Part shown: in pieces, positions 1-5,873 of the stretch
How positions within the stretch are numbered: position 1 is the stretch's first letter
Layout: every line of letters begins with the position of its first letter
Source of the DNA: Thermoleophilia bacterium
Lineage (GTDB): Bacteria; Actinomycetota; Thermoleophilia; Miltoncostaeales; Miltoncostaeaceae
DNA: 7,254 bases
Assembly (NCBI GenBank): GCA_017882555.1
Contig: JADGPH010000195.1
Location: 1 to 7,254, forward strand
Reading direction: 5' to 3'
Notes under the pieces: generated by a model
Databases searched by the model: none
Told to the model about the DNA's origin: nothing
Seen by the model: only the letters and a program-made list of their open reading frames with translations
Made by a program: the position numbers and the translations under genes

Positions 1-1010
1 GTGATTTGGGCGATCTCGACAATCGGCCTGGTCTGGGCATCGCGGATCACCGGCACCAGCAACCCACGTTCGACGGCGACGGCGACACCCACATGGACCC
101 CATCGGGAACGACAAACGCATCGTCCTCCCAACGGGCCAGGACGTCGGGTCGTTGTGCGGCAGCGAGCGCGAGCGCACGCACGATGAGGTCGGTCATCGT
201 CGGCGTCGGCATCTCGGGGCGAGCGGCGGCCAGTTGTCGTCGCAACATGGTCAGCTCGGACACGTCCACATCGCGCTGAAGCGCGAAGTGCGGTGCGGAC
301 ATCGCGGATTCCTGCATTCTGCGGGCGATGGTGCGCTGCAATCGGGTTGCCGCAATTCGGGTGCCAAACGTCGCCGGGGGTGGTTCCTGGCCGGTGTGAG
401 GCATTGGCGCTTCCGCGACGAGTGGAGTGCTGGGCACCGGCGGCGGTGGGCCGGGGGTGCTCTGTGGCGTCGCGGAGCGAACAACGGCATCGACGTCGGC
501 GCGGACGATGCGTCCGCCCGTGCCCGTGCCGTGGATGCCGGCAAGATCGATGCCTTCATCTCGGGCGATCTTGCGCGCAAGTGGTGAGGCGATCACGCGG
601 CTCCCGCCGGGGGAGGGGCTGGGAGCCGGCGTCGGGATCACAGGGGCGACGGGTACCGGGGAGGGAGCGGCCACGCCGAGCTCTTCGGGCGTCCCATCGT
701 CACCGACCGGAATGTTGGTCGCGATTTCGTCGGTCGTGGTCGGCTGAGCCTCCGCGGTGGCGTCGGTAACGGGAGGTGCGCCTTCGCCGATCCAGGCGAT
801 CGGGCTCCCGATCGGGAGCACCGCCCCTTCGGGGGCAACGATGTGCAGCGCGCCATTCTCGGGTGAGACGATGGTCATGTCGGCTTTGTCGGTCTCTATC
901 TCCACGATCTGCTCGCCACGTGTGACGACGGTGCCGTCCGGGACGAGCCACGTGAGGATCGTCCCCTCTTCCATCGTGTCGCTCAGCTTGGGCATCAACA
1001 GGTCGCCCAT
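1..1010 (-). CDS. pdhC: 2-oxoacid dehydrogenase E2 (dihydrolipoamide acetyltransferase), 3' part missing
   Basis: This is the E2 core of a pyruvate-type dehydrogenase complex. It carries the acyl group on a lipoyl lysine and transfers it to CoA in the cytoplasm. The frame opens at an ATG (1010-1008) and stays open for 336 codons to the left edge, so the C-terminus lies outside the window. Residues 1-76 form a lipoyl domain with the lysine at residue 42 in the motif ETDKAD. A Pro/Ala-rich linker follows (about 77-138). Residues about 138-175 are a peripheral subunit-binding domain (ASPLARKIARDEGIDL, then GTGTGGRIVRADVDA), which docks E1 or E3. A second Pro-rich linker leads to the catalytic domain from about 216 (TRLQRTIARRMQES). 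The catalytic histidine motif near the C-terminus would fall off the window. The start lies 3 bases after the E1 beta stop, and ACGAGG just upstream is only a weak ribosome site. Family assignment is firm. Substrate (pyruvate rather than acetoin or branched-chain acids) is inferred from E1 alpha. Confidence 0.95.
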   Translation of the reverse strand, partial: MGDLLMPKLSDTMEEGTILTWLVPDGTVVTRGEQIVEIETDKADMTIVSPENGALHIVAPEGAVLPIGSPIAWIGEGAPPVTDATAEAQPTTTDEIATNIPVGDDGTPEELGVAAPSPVPVAPVIPTPAPSPSPGGSRVIASPLARKIARDEGIDLAGIHGTGTGGRIVRADVDAVVRSATPQSTPGPPPPVPSTPLVAEAPMPHTGQEPPPATFGTRIAATRLQRTIARRMQESAMSAPHFALQRDVDVSELTMLRRQLAAARPEMPTPTMTDLIVRALALAAAQRPDVLARWEDDAFVVPDGVHVGVAVAVERGLLVPVIRDAQTRPIVEIAQI

Positions 1011-1013
1011 GGC

Positions 1014-2018
1014 CTACGCGCCTCGTGCGAGGGTCGCCCGGACAGCGGCGGCGACGTCTTCTTGGCGGGGAAGCGCGGCCTGTTCGAGGTTGCGCGCGTA
1101 GGGCATCGGGACATCGGCCGCGTTGACGCGGACGATAGGTGCGTCAAGCCAATCGAAGCATGCTTCGTAGACGTGTGTGGCGATATTCGCCGCGAGACCG
1201 CATTCCGGCCATCCTTCGTCGACGACGACGCAGTGGTTGGTGCGCCGTACCGAGTCGGCGATCGTCTGAAGATCCAATGGACGGGTGGTGCGGGGGTCGA
1301 CCACCTCGCACTCGATGCCCTCGGCTGCGAGCGTGTCGGCTGCATCCAGCGCGATCCACACCATGCGAGAGAGGGCGACAATCGTGCAGTGCGCCCCGCT
1401 CCGTCGGACGATGGCCTGGCCGAACGGGACCAGATCATCGGGTCCCCCGACGGGGCCCTTCTTGGCGTAAAGGCCTTCGCTTTCGAGGAAGATCACGGGG
1501 TCGTCATCACGGATCGCGGTCTTCAAAAGGCCCTTCGCGTCATACGGGGTCGACGGGCAGACGACCTTGAGACCGGGGACGTGAGTGAACCACGCCTCGA
1601 GCGAGTGGGAGTGTTGCGCGCCGAGCTGATGTCCGGCGCCCCCCGGCATGCGGATCACGAGCGGCACCGACACCTGCCCGCCAAACATGTATCGCACCTT
1701 GGCGGCGTTGTTGACGATTTGATCCATCGCGACGATCGAGAAGTTGACCGTCATGAGTTCGATCACCGGCCGCAGTCCCGACATCGCCGCGCCGATGCCG
1801 AGTCCGACGAATCCCGCTTCGGAGATCGGGGTGTCGACGACGCGTGCCGGACCGAACTCGTGCAGGAGGCCGCGGGTGACCTTGAACGAACCTTCGAACA
1901 GCCCGATGTCTTCCCCGATCAGAAAGACGTTGGGATCACGCTCAAGCTCCTCGCGCATGGCCTGGGTCAGTGCCTCACGGTACGAGACGGCCGCCGCCGT
2001 GGATGCGTCGGTGGTCAT
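1014..2018 (-). CDS. pdhB: Pyruvate dehydrogenase-type E1 component, beta subunit
   Basis: This is the beta subunit of an alpha2beta2 thiamine-diphosphate E1, which decarboxylates the 2-oxoacid and reductively acylates the E2 lipoyl group. The protein is 334 aa, normal for the family (about 325-340). Visible family blocks are VFLIGEDIG (31-39, with the conserved Glu near the ThDP aminopyrimidine), ISEAGFVGLGIGAA (65-78), AQHSHSLEAWF (134-144, with the conserved active-site histidines) and the C-terminal swivelling domain from about 200, including EVVDPRTTRPLD (238-249) and VVVDEGW (264-270). The frame is open upstream to 2066, but the ATG at 2018-2016 is preferred. It overlaps the E1 alpha stop as ATGA (2018-2015), and the 16 extra upstream residues (Arg-rich) are just E1 alpha coding sequence read in another frame. 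The E2 gene follows 3 bases after the TAG stop. Alternatives are acetoin or branched-chain 2-oxoacid dehydrogenase beta subunits, which share these motifs. Confidence 0.96.
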   Translation of the reverse strand: MTTDASTAAAVSYREALTQAMREELERDPNVFLIGEDIGLFEGSFKVTRGLLHEFGPARVVDTPISEAGFVGLGIGAAMSGLRPVIELMTVNFSIVAMDQIVNNAAKVRYMFGGQVSVPLVIRMPGGAGHQLGAQHSHSLEAWFTHVPGLKVVCPSTPYDAKGLLKTAIRDDDPVIFLESEGLYAKKGPVGGPDDLVPFGQAIVRRSGAHCTIVALSRMVWIALDAADTLAAEGIECEVVDPRTTRPLDLQTIADSVRRTNHCVVVDEGWPECGLAANIATHVYEACFDWLDAPIVRVNAADVPMPYARNLEQAALPRQEDVAAAVRATLARGA

Positions 2019-3067
2019 GGGCGTACCTGCGGCATCTCTGCGCTTCCGCGGGGATCGTCGGTCCATGGATGGGCGTAGACATCATCGGCGAGGGTGGCGT
2101 CGTCCGCGACGGGGGAGTCGTTGGCAAACGCCACGGCATCCTCAACCGTGGAGCTGTTGCGGTCGCGAATTGCGGTGAGGTCCTCGGCGGTCACCGTCCC
2201 CTCACCCAGCAAGACCCGCTCGAAGGTGATCAGCGGGTCGCGCGCGTGCCAGCGCGCTTTCTCTTCCTCGGGACGGGTGCGGTCGGGATCGCTCATCGAA
2301 TGGCCGCGGTATCGGTAGGCGATCGCCTCGATCATGCTCGGTTCTTGCTCGGTGCGGGCGTGATGGGCCGCGTCGGTTACGGCCTGATAGACGGCCATGA
2401 CGTCCATGCCGTCGACGCGTCGCGACGGCATGTCGAATGCGTCCGCGCGCTTGAACAGCTCGGTCTCTGCCGAGGCGCGATCGACCGCCGTGCCCATTCC
2501 GTACTGGTTGTTCAGGCAGAAGAAGATCACCGGGAGGTTCCACAGTTTGGCCATGTTCATGGATTCCATCAGGACGCCTTGGTTGGTCGCTCCGTCTCCG
2601 AACATCACCAGCGCAACGCCATCTTCGTGGCGGTATGAGATGGCAAACCCCAACCCCACGGCAAGGGGCACCGAGCCGCCGACGATGCCATAGCCACCGA
2701 AGAAGAATCGCTCGCGGTCCATGAGATGCATCGATCCACCATGACCCCCGCACAAGCCCGTGGCCCGGCCAAAGAGCTCCGCCATGACCGCCCGCGGGTC
2801 GCTGCCACGAGCAAGGGCTTGGCCATGTTCGCGATAGGTGGATGTGATCGGATCCGTTGGGCGCAGCGCCATCACCGAGCCCACGACGGCCGCTTCCTCG
2901 CCGATCGCCAGATGCAGAAAGCCTCCGATGTTGCCGCGCATGTACTCCTCGGCGGCGCGTTCTTCGAAGGTTCGGATCAGATGTATCGTCGCGAACATCT
3001 GTCGCATGAGGTCCGCGTCTGCGGCCGGTGCGGGTATGGTGTCCTGCGGTGTCGGTGCGTCAGCCAT
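2015..3067 (-). CDS. pdhA: Pyruvate dehydrogenase-type E1 component, alpha subunit
   Basis: This is the alpha subunit of the heterotetrameric E1 and carries the ThDP-binding motif. It is 350 aa, within the usual 320-400. After a 20-residue Ala/Pro-rich N-terminus it shows IRTFEERAAEEYMRG (31-45), GGFLHLAIGEEA (48-59), GGHGGSMHL (107-115) and FFGGYGIVGGSVPLAVGLGFA (122-142). The ThDP/Mg motif begins with GDG (157-159) and closes with NN (186-187) in CLNNQYGMGT. The loop YRYRGHSMSDP (251-261) holds the serine region that is phosphorylated in mitochondrial PDH; bacterial enzymes are not generally regulated that way. This loop and NNQYGMGT favour the acetyl-transferring pyruvate dehydrogenase subfamily over branched-chain enzymes; acetoin dehydrogenase remains possible. 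The ATG at 3067 is chosen because a strong GGAGGA lies 4 bases upstream. Its TGA overlaps the E1 beta ATG by 4 bases, which should couple translation of the two subunits at equal dose. Confidence 0.96.
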   Translation of the reverse strand: MADAPTPQDTIPAPAADADLMRQMFATIHLIRTFEERAAEEYMRGNIGGFLHLAIGEEAAVVGSVMALRPTDPITSTYREHGQALARGSDPRAVMAELFGRATGLCGGHGGSMHLMDRERFFFGGYGIVGGSVPLAVGLGFAISYRHEDGVALVMFGDGATNQGVLMESMNMAKLWNLPVIFFCLNNQYGMGTAVDRASAETELFKRADAFDMPSRRVDGMDVMAVYQAVTDAAHHARTEQEPSMIEAIAYRYRGHSMSDPDRTRPEEEKARWHARDPLITFERVLLGEGTVTAEDLTAIRDRNSSTVEDAVAFANDSPVADDATLADDVYAHPWTDDPRGSAEMPQVRP

Positions 3068-3071
3068 CGAA

Positions 3072-3077
3072 TCCTCC
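3072..3077 (-). promoter_or_regulatory. Strong ribosome binding site for E1 alpha
   Basis: The minus strand reads GGAGGA, then TTCG, then the ATG at 3067. This is the best Shine-Dalgarno match in the window and fixes the E1 alpha start. The other genes in this operon have weak sites and seem to rely on coupling. Confidence 0.85.
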
Positions 3078-3100
3078 GCAGCCGGATGTGTGCGGGATCG

Positions 3101-3128
3101 ATTGTCGCACCGATTGGGCGCCTCGCAA
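3101..3128 (-). promoter_or_regulatory. Candidate promoter of the E1 alpha-E1 beta-E2 operon
   Basis: On the minus strand, TTGCGA (3128-3123) and GACAAT (3106-3101) are separated by 16 bases. They match the housekeeping sigma -35 and -10 consensus at 4 of 6 positions each. Transcription would start near 3094, giving a leader of roughly 25 bases that contains the strong ribosome site. It lies in the only gap (78 bp) between the acetyltransferase gene and E1 alpha. Read-through from the upstream gene is also possible because I see no terminator between them. This is a consensus match only. Confidence 0.45.
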
Positions 3129-3145
3129 ACCGCGTGACGGCGAGG

Positions 3146-3682
3146 TTACGCCGACGGAGGAACCTTCGGTGGCAGCGTGAGGTGCCGTTCCACCACGATG
3201 ACATCACGCCACTGGCCGGCCAGAGTGGAATGGGCGCGGTGGGTCCCGACGGTGCGAAACCCATGGGTGTCGGCCAATCTGAGACCCGCCGCGTTGTCGG
3301 CGAGGATCATCCCGACCAACTTCCAGTACCCATAGTCGGGTGCCGTCTTGAGGAGGTGGGCGAGCAACTGACCGCCCACGCCGCCCCCCCGCGCATCGCG
3401 TGCGACGTAGGCCGTGTATTCGGCAACACCGCTGTACCAGGGGCGATGTGAGAAGGGTGCAAGTGCTGACCAACCCACCGGCGTCTTCTGCTGATGCGCA
3501 CAGAACACCGGTGCAGTGGCGGGGCGCGCGGCGAGCCAGCGCGTGCGTTCCTCACCGGAGTGCGGGCCCGTGGCAAAGGTGGCGTTGCCGTCGGCAATGC
3601 CCTCGTCGTACGTGCGCCCGATGAACTCGGCGTCAGCCGCACGCGCAATACGGATCAGGAGTGGCTCGGACACGTTCTGCAC
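3146..3682 (-). CDS. GNAT-family N-acetyltransferase, phosphinothricin acetyltransferase-like
   Basis: This is a predicted cytoplasmic acetyl-CoA-dependent N-acetyltransferase of 178 aa, the usual length for the phosphinothricin/methionine-sulfone acetyltransferase (Pat/MnaT) group. Family features are the N-terminal strand LLIRIARAADAEFIGRTYDEGI (8-30, first residues of the fold), the block VAEYTAYVA (86-94) with the Glu-x-Thr-x-Tyr-Val pattern, and the CoA pyrophosphate loop RGGGVGG (98-104) fitting R/Q-x-x-G-x-G/A. A C-terminal half follows with ILADNAAGLRLADTHGFRTVG (126-146) and GQWRDVIVVERHL (156-168). Members acetylate the amino group of phosphinothricin, methionine sulfoximine or ordinary amino acids; the substrate here cannot be told. 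The longest start is GTG 3682. A second GTG three codons in (3673, giving 175 aa) has AGG 8 bases upstream and may be the true start. It lies upstream of the dehydrogenase operon on the same strand, 78 bp away, with no obvious functional link. Confidence 0.88.
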   Translation of the reverse strand: MQNVSEPLLIRIARAADAEFIGRTYDEGIADGNATFATGPHSGEERTRWLAARPATAPVFCAHQQKTPVGWSALAPFSHRPWYSGVAEYTAYVARDARGGGVGGQLLAHLLKTAPDYGYWKLVGMILADNAAGLRLADTHGFRTVGTHRAHSTLAGQWRDVIVVERHLTLPPKVPPSA

Positions 3683-3715
3683 CTAGTGTGGCATAGTCGA
3701 ACCAGCGCAATCACG

Positions 3716-3730
3716 GGCCCGTCTCGGGCC
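3716..3730. repeat. Inverted repeat, 6-bp stem with 3-base loop
   Basis: GGCCCG, loop TCT, CGGGCC is a perfect 6-bp inverted repeat. Its left arm overlaps a 10-bp palindrome ACGGGCCCGT (3713-3722), so the segment could fold in RNA or serve as a dyad protein site. No T-run follows on either strand, so it does not look like an intrinsic terminator. Confidence 0.5.
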
Positions 3731-3793
3731 GGTCTTCTCGGCGTGTCAGGCGGTGAGTAGTCGGGTGCGTCGGATGGGCGACCGCGACCGCCC

Positions 3794-3819
3794 GGGCGCC
3801 GCTCCGAGAGCGGCGACCC
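3794..3819. repeat. Perfect 8-bp hairpin upstream of the sulfurtransferase gene
   Basis: CGCCGCTC (3797-3804), loop CGA, GAGCGGCG (3808-3815) is a perfect inverted repeat. It can be extended by GGG (3794-3796) pairing with CCC (3817-3819) across one bulged A, giving an 11-bp stem. It ends 52 bases before the sulfurtransferase ATG, so it would sit in that gene's leader if transcription starts further upstream. It lacks a U-tract and points into a divergent region, so a terminator role is unlikely. An operator or leader-RNA structure is possible. Confidence 0.55.
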
Positions 3820-3860
3820 GCGACACCTCATGAGTTGCGTGACACCAATCCAGTTGCCGC

Positions 3861-3866
3861 AAGGGG
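3861..3866 (+). promoter_or_regulatory. Ribosome binding site of the sulfurtransferase gene
   Basis: AAGGGG lies 5 bases before the ATG at 3872. It decides that start over an in-frame ATG at 3830, whose extra 14 residues (containing two cysteines) have no counterpart in the family as I know it. Confidence 0.75.
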
Positions 3867-3871
3867 TTTGC

Positions 3872-4783
3872 ATGTCTGTACCGTTCGATACCGATTCGAA
3901 GCTCAGTCATTACGCCCACCCGGAACGCCTGGTGACCACGCAGTGGCTTGCCGACCACGCGGAGGATCCGCAGGTCGTGATCGCAGAGTCGGACGAAGAC
4001 GTCCTGCTGTACGAGACCGGTCACATTCCCGGCGCGGTGAAGATCGACTGGCATGCGGATCTCAATGATCCGGTGACGCGGGACTACGTCGACGCTGGCG
4101 GCTTTGCCCGGCTGATGTCCGCCAAGGGCATCACCCGTGAGACGACCATCATCCTCTACGGGGACAACTTCAATTGGTGGGCGGCATACGCGTTGTGGGT
4201 CTGCAGCCTGTTCGGTCACGCCGACGTGCGGCTGCTCGACGGTGGTCGCCAGCGTTGGATTGCCGAGGGTCGGCCAATGACCACCGAGGTCCCGCGTCCG
4301 ACGCCGACCGACTACCCGATCATCTCGCGGGACGATCGGTCGATCCGCGCGTTCAAGGACGACGTGTTGGCCCATCTCGGACGCGGCCCCTTGGTCGATG
4401 TGCGTTCGCCTGGGGAATACAACGGTGAACTGACCCACATGGCCGACTATCCCCAAGAGGGGGCCTTGCGTGCCGGCCACATCCCGACGGCCAAGAGTGT
4501 GCCCTGGCGCCGCGCGGCCAATGACGACGGCACCTTTCGTTCGGTCGACCAGCTGCGGGCGATCTACCTTGATGAGCAGGGCCTTCGTGCGGAAGATGAT
4601 GTCATCGCCTACTGCCGGATCGGCGAGCGCTCGAGCCACACGTGGTTCGTCTTGACCCACCTGCTCGGGCTCCCCAACGTGCGTAACTACGATGGGTCCT
4701 GGGTTGAGTGGGGTAATGCGGTGCGCGTTCCGATCGAGCGACCTGGGTTCCCCGCTGCGCCGCCTGCGGGCTCGGCAGCCTGA
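3872..4783 (+). CDS. Two-domain thiosulfate sulfurtransferase (rhodanese, mycobacterial CysA2-like)
   Basis: This enzyme moves sulfane sulfur from a donor such as thiosulfate to a thiophilic acceptor through a cysteine persulfide; it has no signal peptide and should be cytoplasmic. It has 303 aa, slightly longer than mycobacterial homologues (about 280), with extra residues at both ends. The N-terminal inactive rhodanese domain covers about 20-140, with HIPGAVKIDWHADL (51-64), ILYGDNFNWWAAYALW (94-109; Asp98 at the position of the catalytic Cys) and LLDGGRQRW (121-129). The C-terminal catalytic domain covers about 160-290: LVDVRSPGEY (174-183), AGHIPTAKSVPW (201-212) and YCRIGERSSHTWF (247-259). 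Cys248 begins the CRIGERS active loop typical of thiosulfate (rather than 3-mercaptopyruvate) sulfurtransferases of this type. The SufE-family gene starts 1 base after its stop, so the pair is almost certainly one transcript. Confidence 0.95.
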   Translation: MSVPFDTDSKLSHYAHPERLVTTQWLADHAEDPQVVIAESDEDVLLYETGHIPGAVKIDWHADLNDPVTRDYVDAGGFARLMSAKGITRETTIILYGDNFNWWAAYALWVCSLFGHADVRLLDGGRQRWIAEGRPMTTEVPRPTPTDYPIISRDDRSIRAFKDDVLAHLGRGPLVDVRSPGEYNGELTHMADYPQEGALRAGHIPTAKSVPWRRAANDDGTFRSVDQLRAIYLDEQGLRAEDDVIAYCRIGERSSHTWFVLTHLLGLPNVRNYDGSWVEWGNAVRVPIERPGFPAAPPAGSAA

Positions 4784-4784
4784 G

Positions 4785-5222
4785 GTGTTGCCCGCGGCCC
4801 TTGAGGAGATCGTCGAGGACTTCCGAACGTCGCCGAGGGAAATGCGTCTGCAGATGCTGCTCGATTATTCGCGAAGCCTGCCGCCGCTCCCGGAGCGCTA
4901 CGTCGATGCGCACGAGACCCTCGAGCGAGTCGCCGAGTGTCAGACACCGTTCTTTGTTGCTGTCGAGATCGAGGACGAGCGGGTGCGCCTGTTCTTTGAC
5001 GCACCTCCTGAAGCGCCGACGACACGTGGCTATGCGGGCATCCTGGCTGCCGGACTCGACGGCGTCTCGGTGCGCGAGGTGCTGGAGACCTCACCGGATT
5101 TCGCGCTCTCGATGGGTCTGGGCGAGTTGGTCTCCCCGTTGCGCCTGCGGGGAATGAGCGCGATCTTGGCGCGTATCAAGCGGCAAGTCGTGATGCGCAC
5201 CGAGACGTCGCTCGGTGGCTGA
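4785..5222 (+). CDS. sufE: SufE-family sulfur acceptor protein
   Basis: SufE proteins accept persulfide sulfur on one cysteine and hand it on, classically from a cysteine desulfurase to Fe-S assembly. From the GTG at 4785 the protein has 145 aa, the family's normal size. It shows LPAALEEIVEDF (2-13), a helical stretch MLLDYSRSLPPLPERY (24-39) and the acceptor Cys52 in RVAECQTPFFVAVE (48-61). The SufE core follows: RLFFDAPPEAPTTRGYAGIL (68-87) and SPLRLRGMSAILARIKR (117-133). The frame is open upstream to an ATG at 4692, but that stretch lies wholly inside the sulfurtransferase gene and is Arg-rich. The GTG one base past the sulfurtransferase stop fits the conserved N-terminus. There is no good Shine-Dalgarno, so translation probably depends on coupling. 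In mycobacteria a similar protein follows the sulfurtransferase SseA, so pairing with a rhodanese is known. Here the rhodanese may be its sulfur donor, which is inference. Confidence 0.93.
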   Translation: MLPAALEEIVEDFRTSPREMRLQMLLDYSRSLPPLPERYVDAHETLERVAECQTPFFVAVEIEDERVRLFFDAPPEAPTTRGYAGILAAGLDGVSVREVLETSPDFALSMGLGELVSPLRLRGMSAILARIKRQVVMRTETSLGG

Positions 5223-5742
5223 CGCCGCCTTGCGGGTCGGCATCGTCACGGTGTCCGATCGCGCAAGCCGAGGTGAGTACGACGACCTCAGCGGTCCAGC
5301 GGTGCAGGCCGCGTTGACCACGTTGCTGGTCTCTGAGTGGATGCCGGTCGTGGAATGCGTTCCGGACGATCGAGCACGCATCGAGCAGACCCTGGTGCGT
5401 TTGGCCGATGACGAGCAGTGCCATCTGGTGGTGACGACCGGCGGTACGGGTCCGGCGCCGCGGGATGTCACGCCCGAGGCGACGGCTGCGGTGTGTGACC
5501 GGCTGCTGCCCGGGTTCGGCGAGGCGATGCGGGCCGCATCGTTGGAGCGGGTTCCCACCGCGATGTTGTCGCGCCAAACCGCTGGCCGTCGCGGGGTGTG
5601 CCTGATGGTCAATCTCCCGGGCAAGCCCACCGCGGCGGCGGAGTGCCTTGCGGTGGTCATGCCCGCGATTGCCCACTTCGTCGCGCTTCTGGGTGGGCCG
5701 CAGGTGGAACTCTCTCAGCCCACGGTCGCCCCGCACGACTGA
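5215..5742 (+). CDS. mogA: Molybdopterin adenylyltransferase MogA
   Basis: MogA activates molybdopterin by adenylylation (MPT + ATP to MPT-AMP) before MoeA inserts molybdate; it acts in the cytoplasm. The protein has 175 aa, a normal stand-alone MogA. The motifs are VSDRASRGEYDDLSGPAV (13-30), VPDDRARIEQTL (49-60), TTGGTGPAPRDVTPEAT (74-90) and LPGKPTAAAECL (134-145). Asp51 and Asp84 align with the catalytic Asp49 and Asp82 of E. coli MogA, and the MPT-binding Gly-rich loop is intact, so the enzyme looks active. It starts with GTG at 5215, overlapping the end of the SufE-family gene by 8 bases, which indicates coupled expression. No ribosome site stands out. The neighbouring MoaB family shares the fold, but the RDVTPEA and LPGKP blocks with the PGFGEAMR segment (99-106) favour MogA. 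No other cofactor gene is in the window. Confidence 0.92.
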   Translation: MADAALRVGIVTVSDRASRGEYDDLSGPAVQAALTTLLVSEWMPVVECVPDDRARIEQTLVRLADDEQCHLVVTTGGTGPAPRDVTPEATAAVCDRLLPGFGEAMRAASLERVPTAMLSRQTAGRRGVCLMVNLPGKPTAAAECLAVVMPAIAHFVALLGGPQVELSQPTVAPHD

Positions 5743-5873
5743 CGCCCACGTCGTCCGGCGCCGGCCCGAGCTGCCGAAGTGAAGGTGTGTCGTTATATGA
5801 AGATTGTGCGGGCGCGGTGAAGGCGCGATGAATTTCCGGTGCAACGTCCCGCCCGCGCGCTACGTTTCAGACT
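5743..5873 (+). promoter_or_regulatory. Gap between mogA and the response regulator gene
   Basis: The 131 bp hold a 10-bp palindrome CCGGCGCCGG (5755-5764) soon after the mogA stop. It is too weak and lacks a T-run, so it cannot be called a terminator. There is also a locally AT-rich patch around TTATATGAAGATT (5793-5805) that could include a -10-like element, and the leaderless promoter element described separately. A 7-codon open frame at 5797-5820 is not supported as a gene. Confidence 0.4.
5861..5866 (+). promoter_or_regulatory. Putative -10 element for a leaderless response-regulator mRNA
   Basis: TACGTT fits the actinobacterial -10 pattern TANNNT. Its last base is 8 bases before the A of the ATG at 5874, so transcription would begin at or within a base or two of the start codon. 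No Shine-Dalgarno lies before that ATG (the preceding bases are TTTCAGACT), which agrees with leaderless translation. No clear -35 was seen. Confidence 0.5.

Larger units (their letters stand above)
3683..3871. promoter_or_regulatory. Divergent intergenic region with two hairpins
   Basis: These 189 bp separate the leftward acetyltransferase and the rightward sulfurtransferase, so promoters for both must lie here or in the gene ends. On the plus strand CATAGT (3692-3697) matches the -10 consensus at 4 of 6 positions, without a convincing -35. If it is used, the sulfurtransferase leader would be about 165 bases and would contain both inverted repeats listed separately. I found no clear promoter for the acetyltransferase. 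No conserved riboswitch core or poly-cysteine leader peptide was recognised. Confidence 0.4.

Noticed and set aside
6..587. Plus-strand open frames over the E2 gene (including 6-587 and 293-769)
   Set aside because: The minus strand carries an unbroken lipoyl, subunit-binding and acyltransferase domain sequence here; the plus frames are low-complexity shadows.
1062..2078. Long plus-strand open frame (338 codons) opposite E1 beta
   Set aside because: It is an antisense shadow in GC-rich DNA: His/Arg/Asp-rich with no recognisable domain, lying wholly over a gene with clear ThDP-enzyme motifs.
3146..3682. Acetyltransferase as a dedicated herbicide-resistance (bar/pat) gene of a biosynthetic cluster
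   Set aside because: There are no phosphinothricin-type biosynthesis genes nearby, and most members of this GNAT group act on ordinary amino acids or methionine derivatives.
3683..3871. Riboswitch (for example SAM-IV type) or poly-cysteine leader peptide ahead of the sulfurtransferase
   Set aside because: I looked for conserved SAM-type cores and for cysteine-codon runs in a short leader frame and saw neither. The hairpins alone are not enough.
3746..4660. Minus-strand open frame of 304 codons opposite the sulfurtransferase
   Set aside because: It has no domain signature and is the mirror of a strongly conserved rhodanese gene; long antisense frames are expected at this GC content.
5755..5764. 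CCGGCGCCGG palindrome after mogA as a terminator
   Set aside because: It has no loop or T-tract and is too short; such palindromes are frequent in GC-rich DNA.
5797..5820. Seven-codon open frame (ATG to TGA) before the response regulator
   Set aside because: Too short to support; a GAAGG lies 12-16 bases upstream, which is poor spacing, and nothing suggests an attenuator.
5176..5844. Minus-strand open frame of 222 codons opposite mogA
   Set aside because: Arg/His-rich translation without motifs, and it overlaps a gene with intact MogA catalytic blocks.
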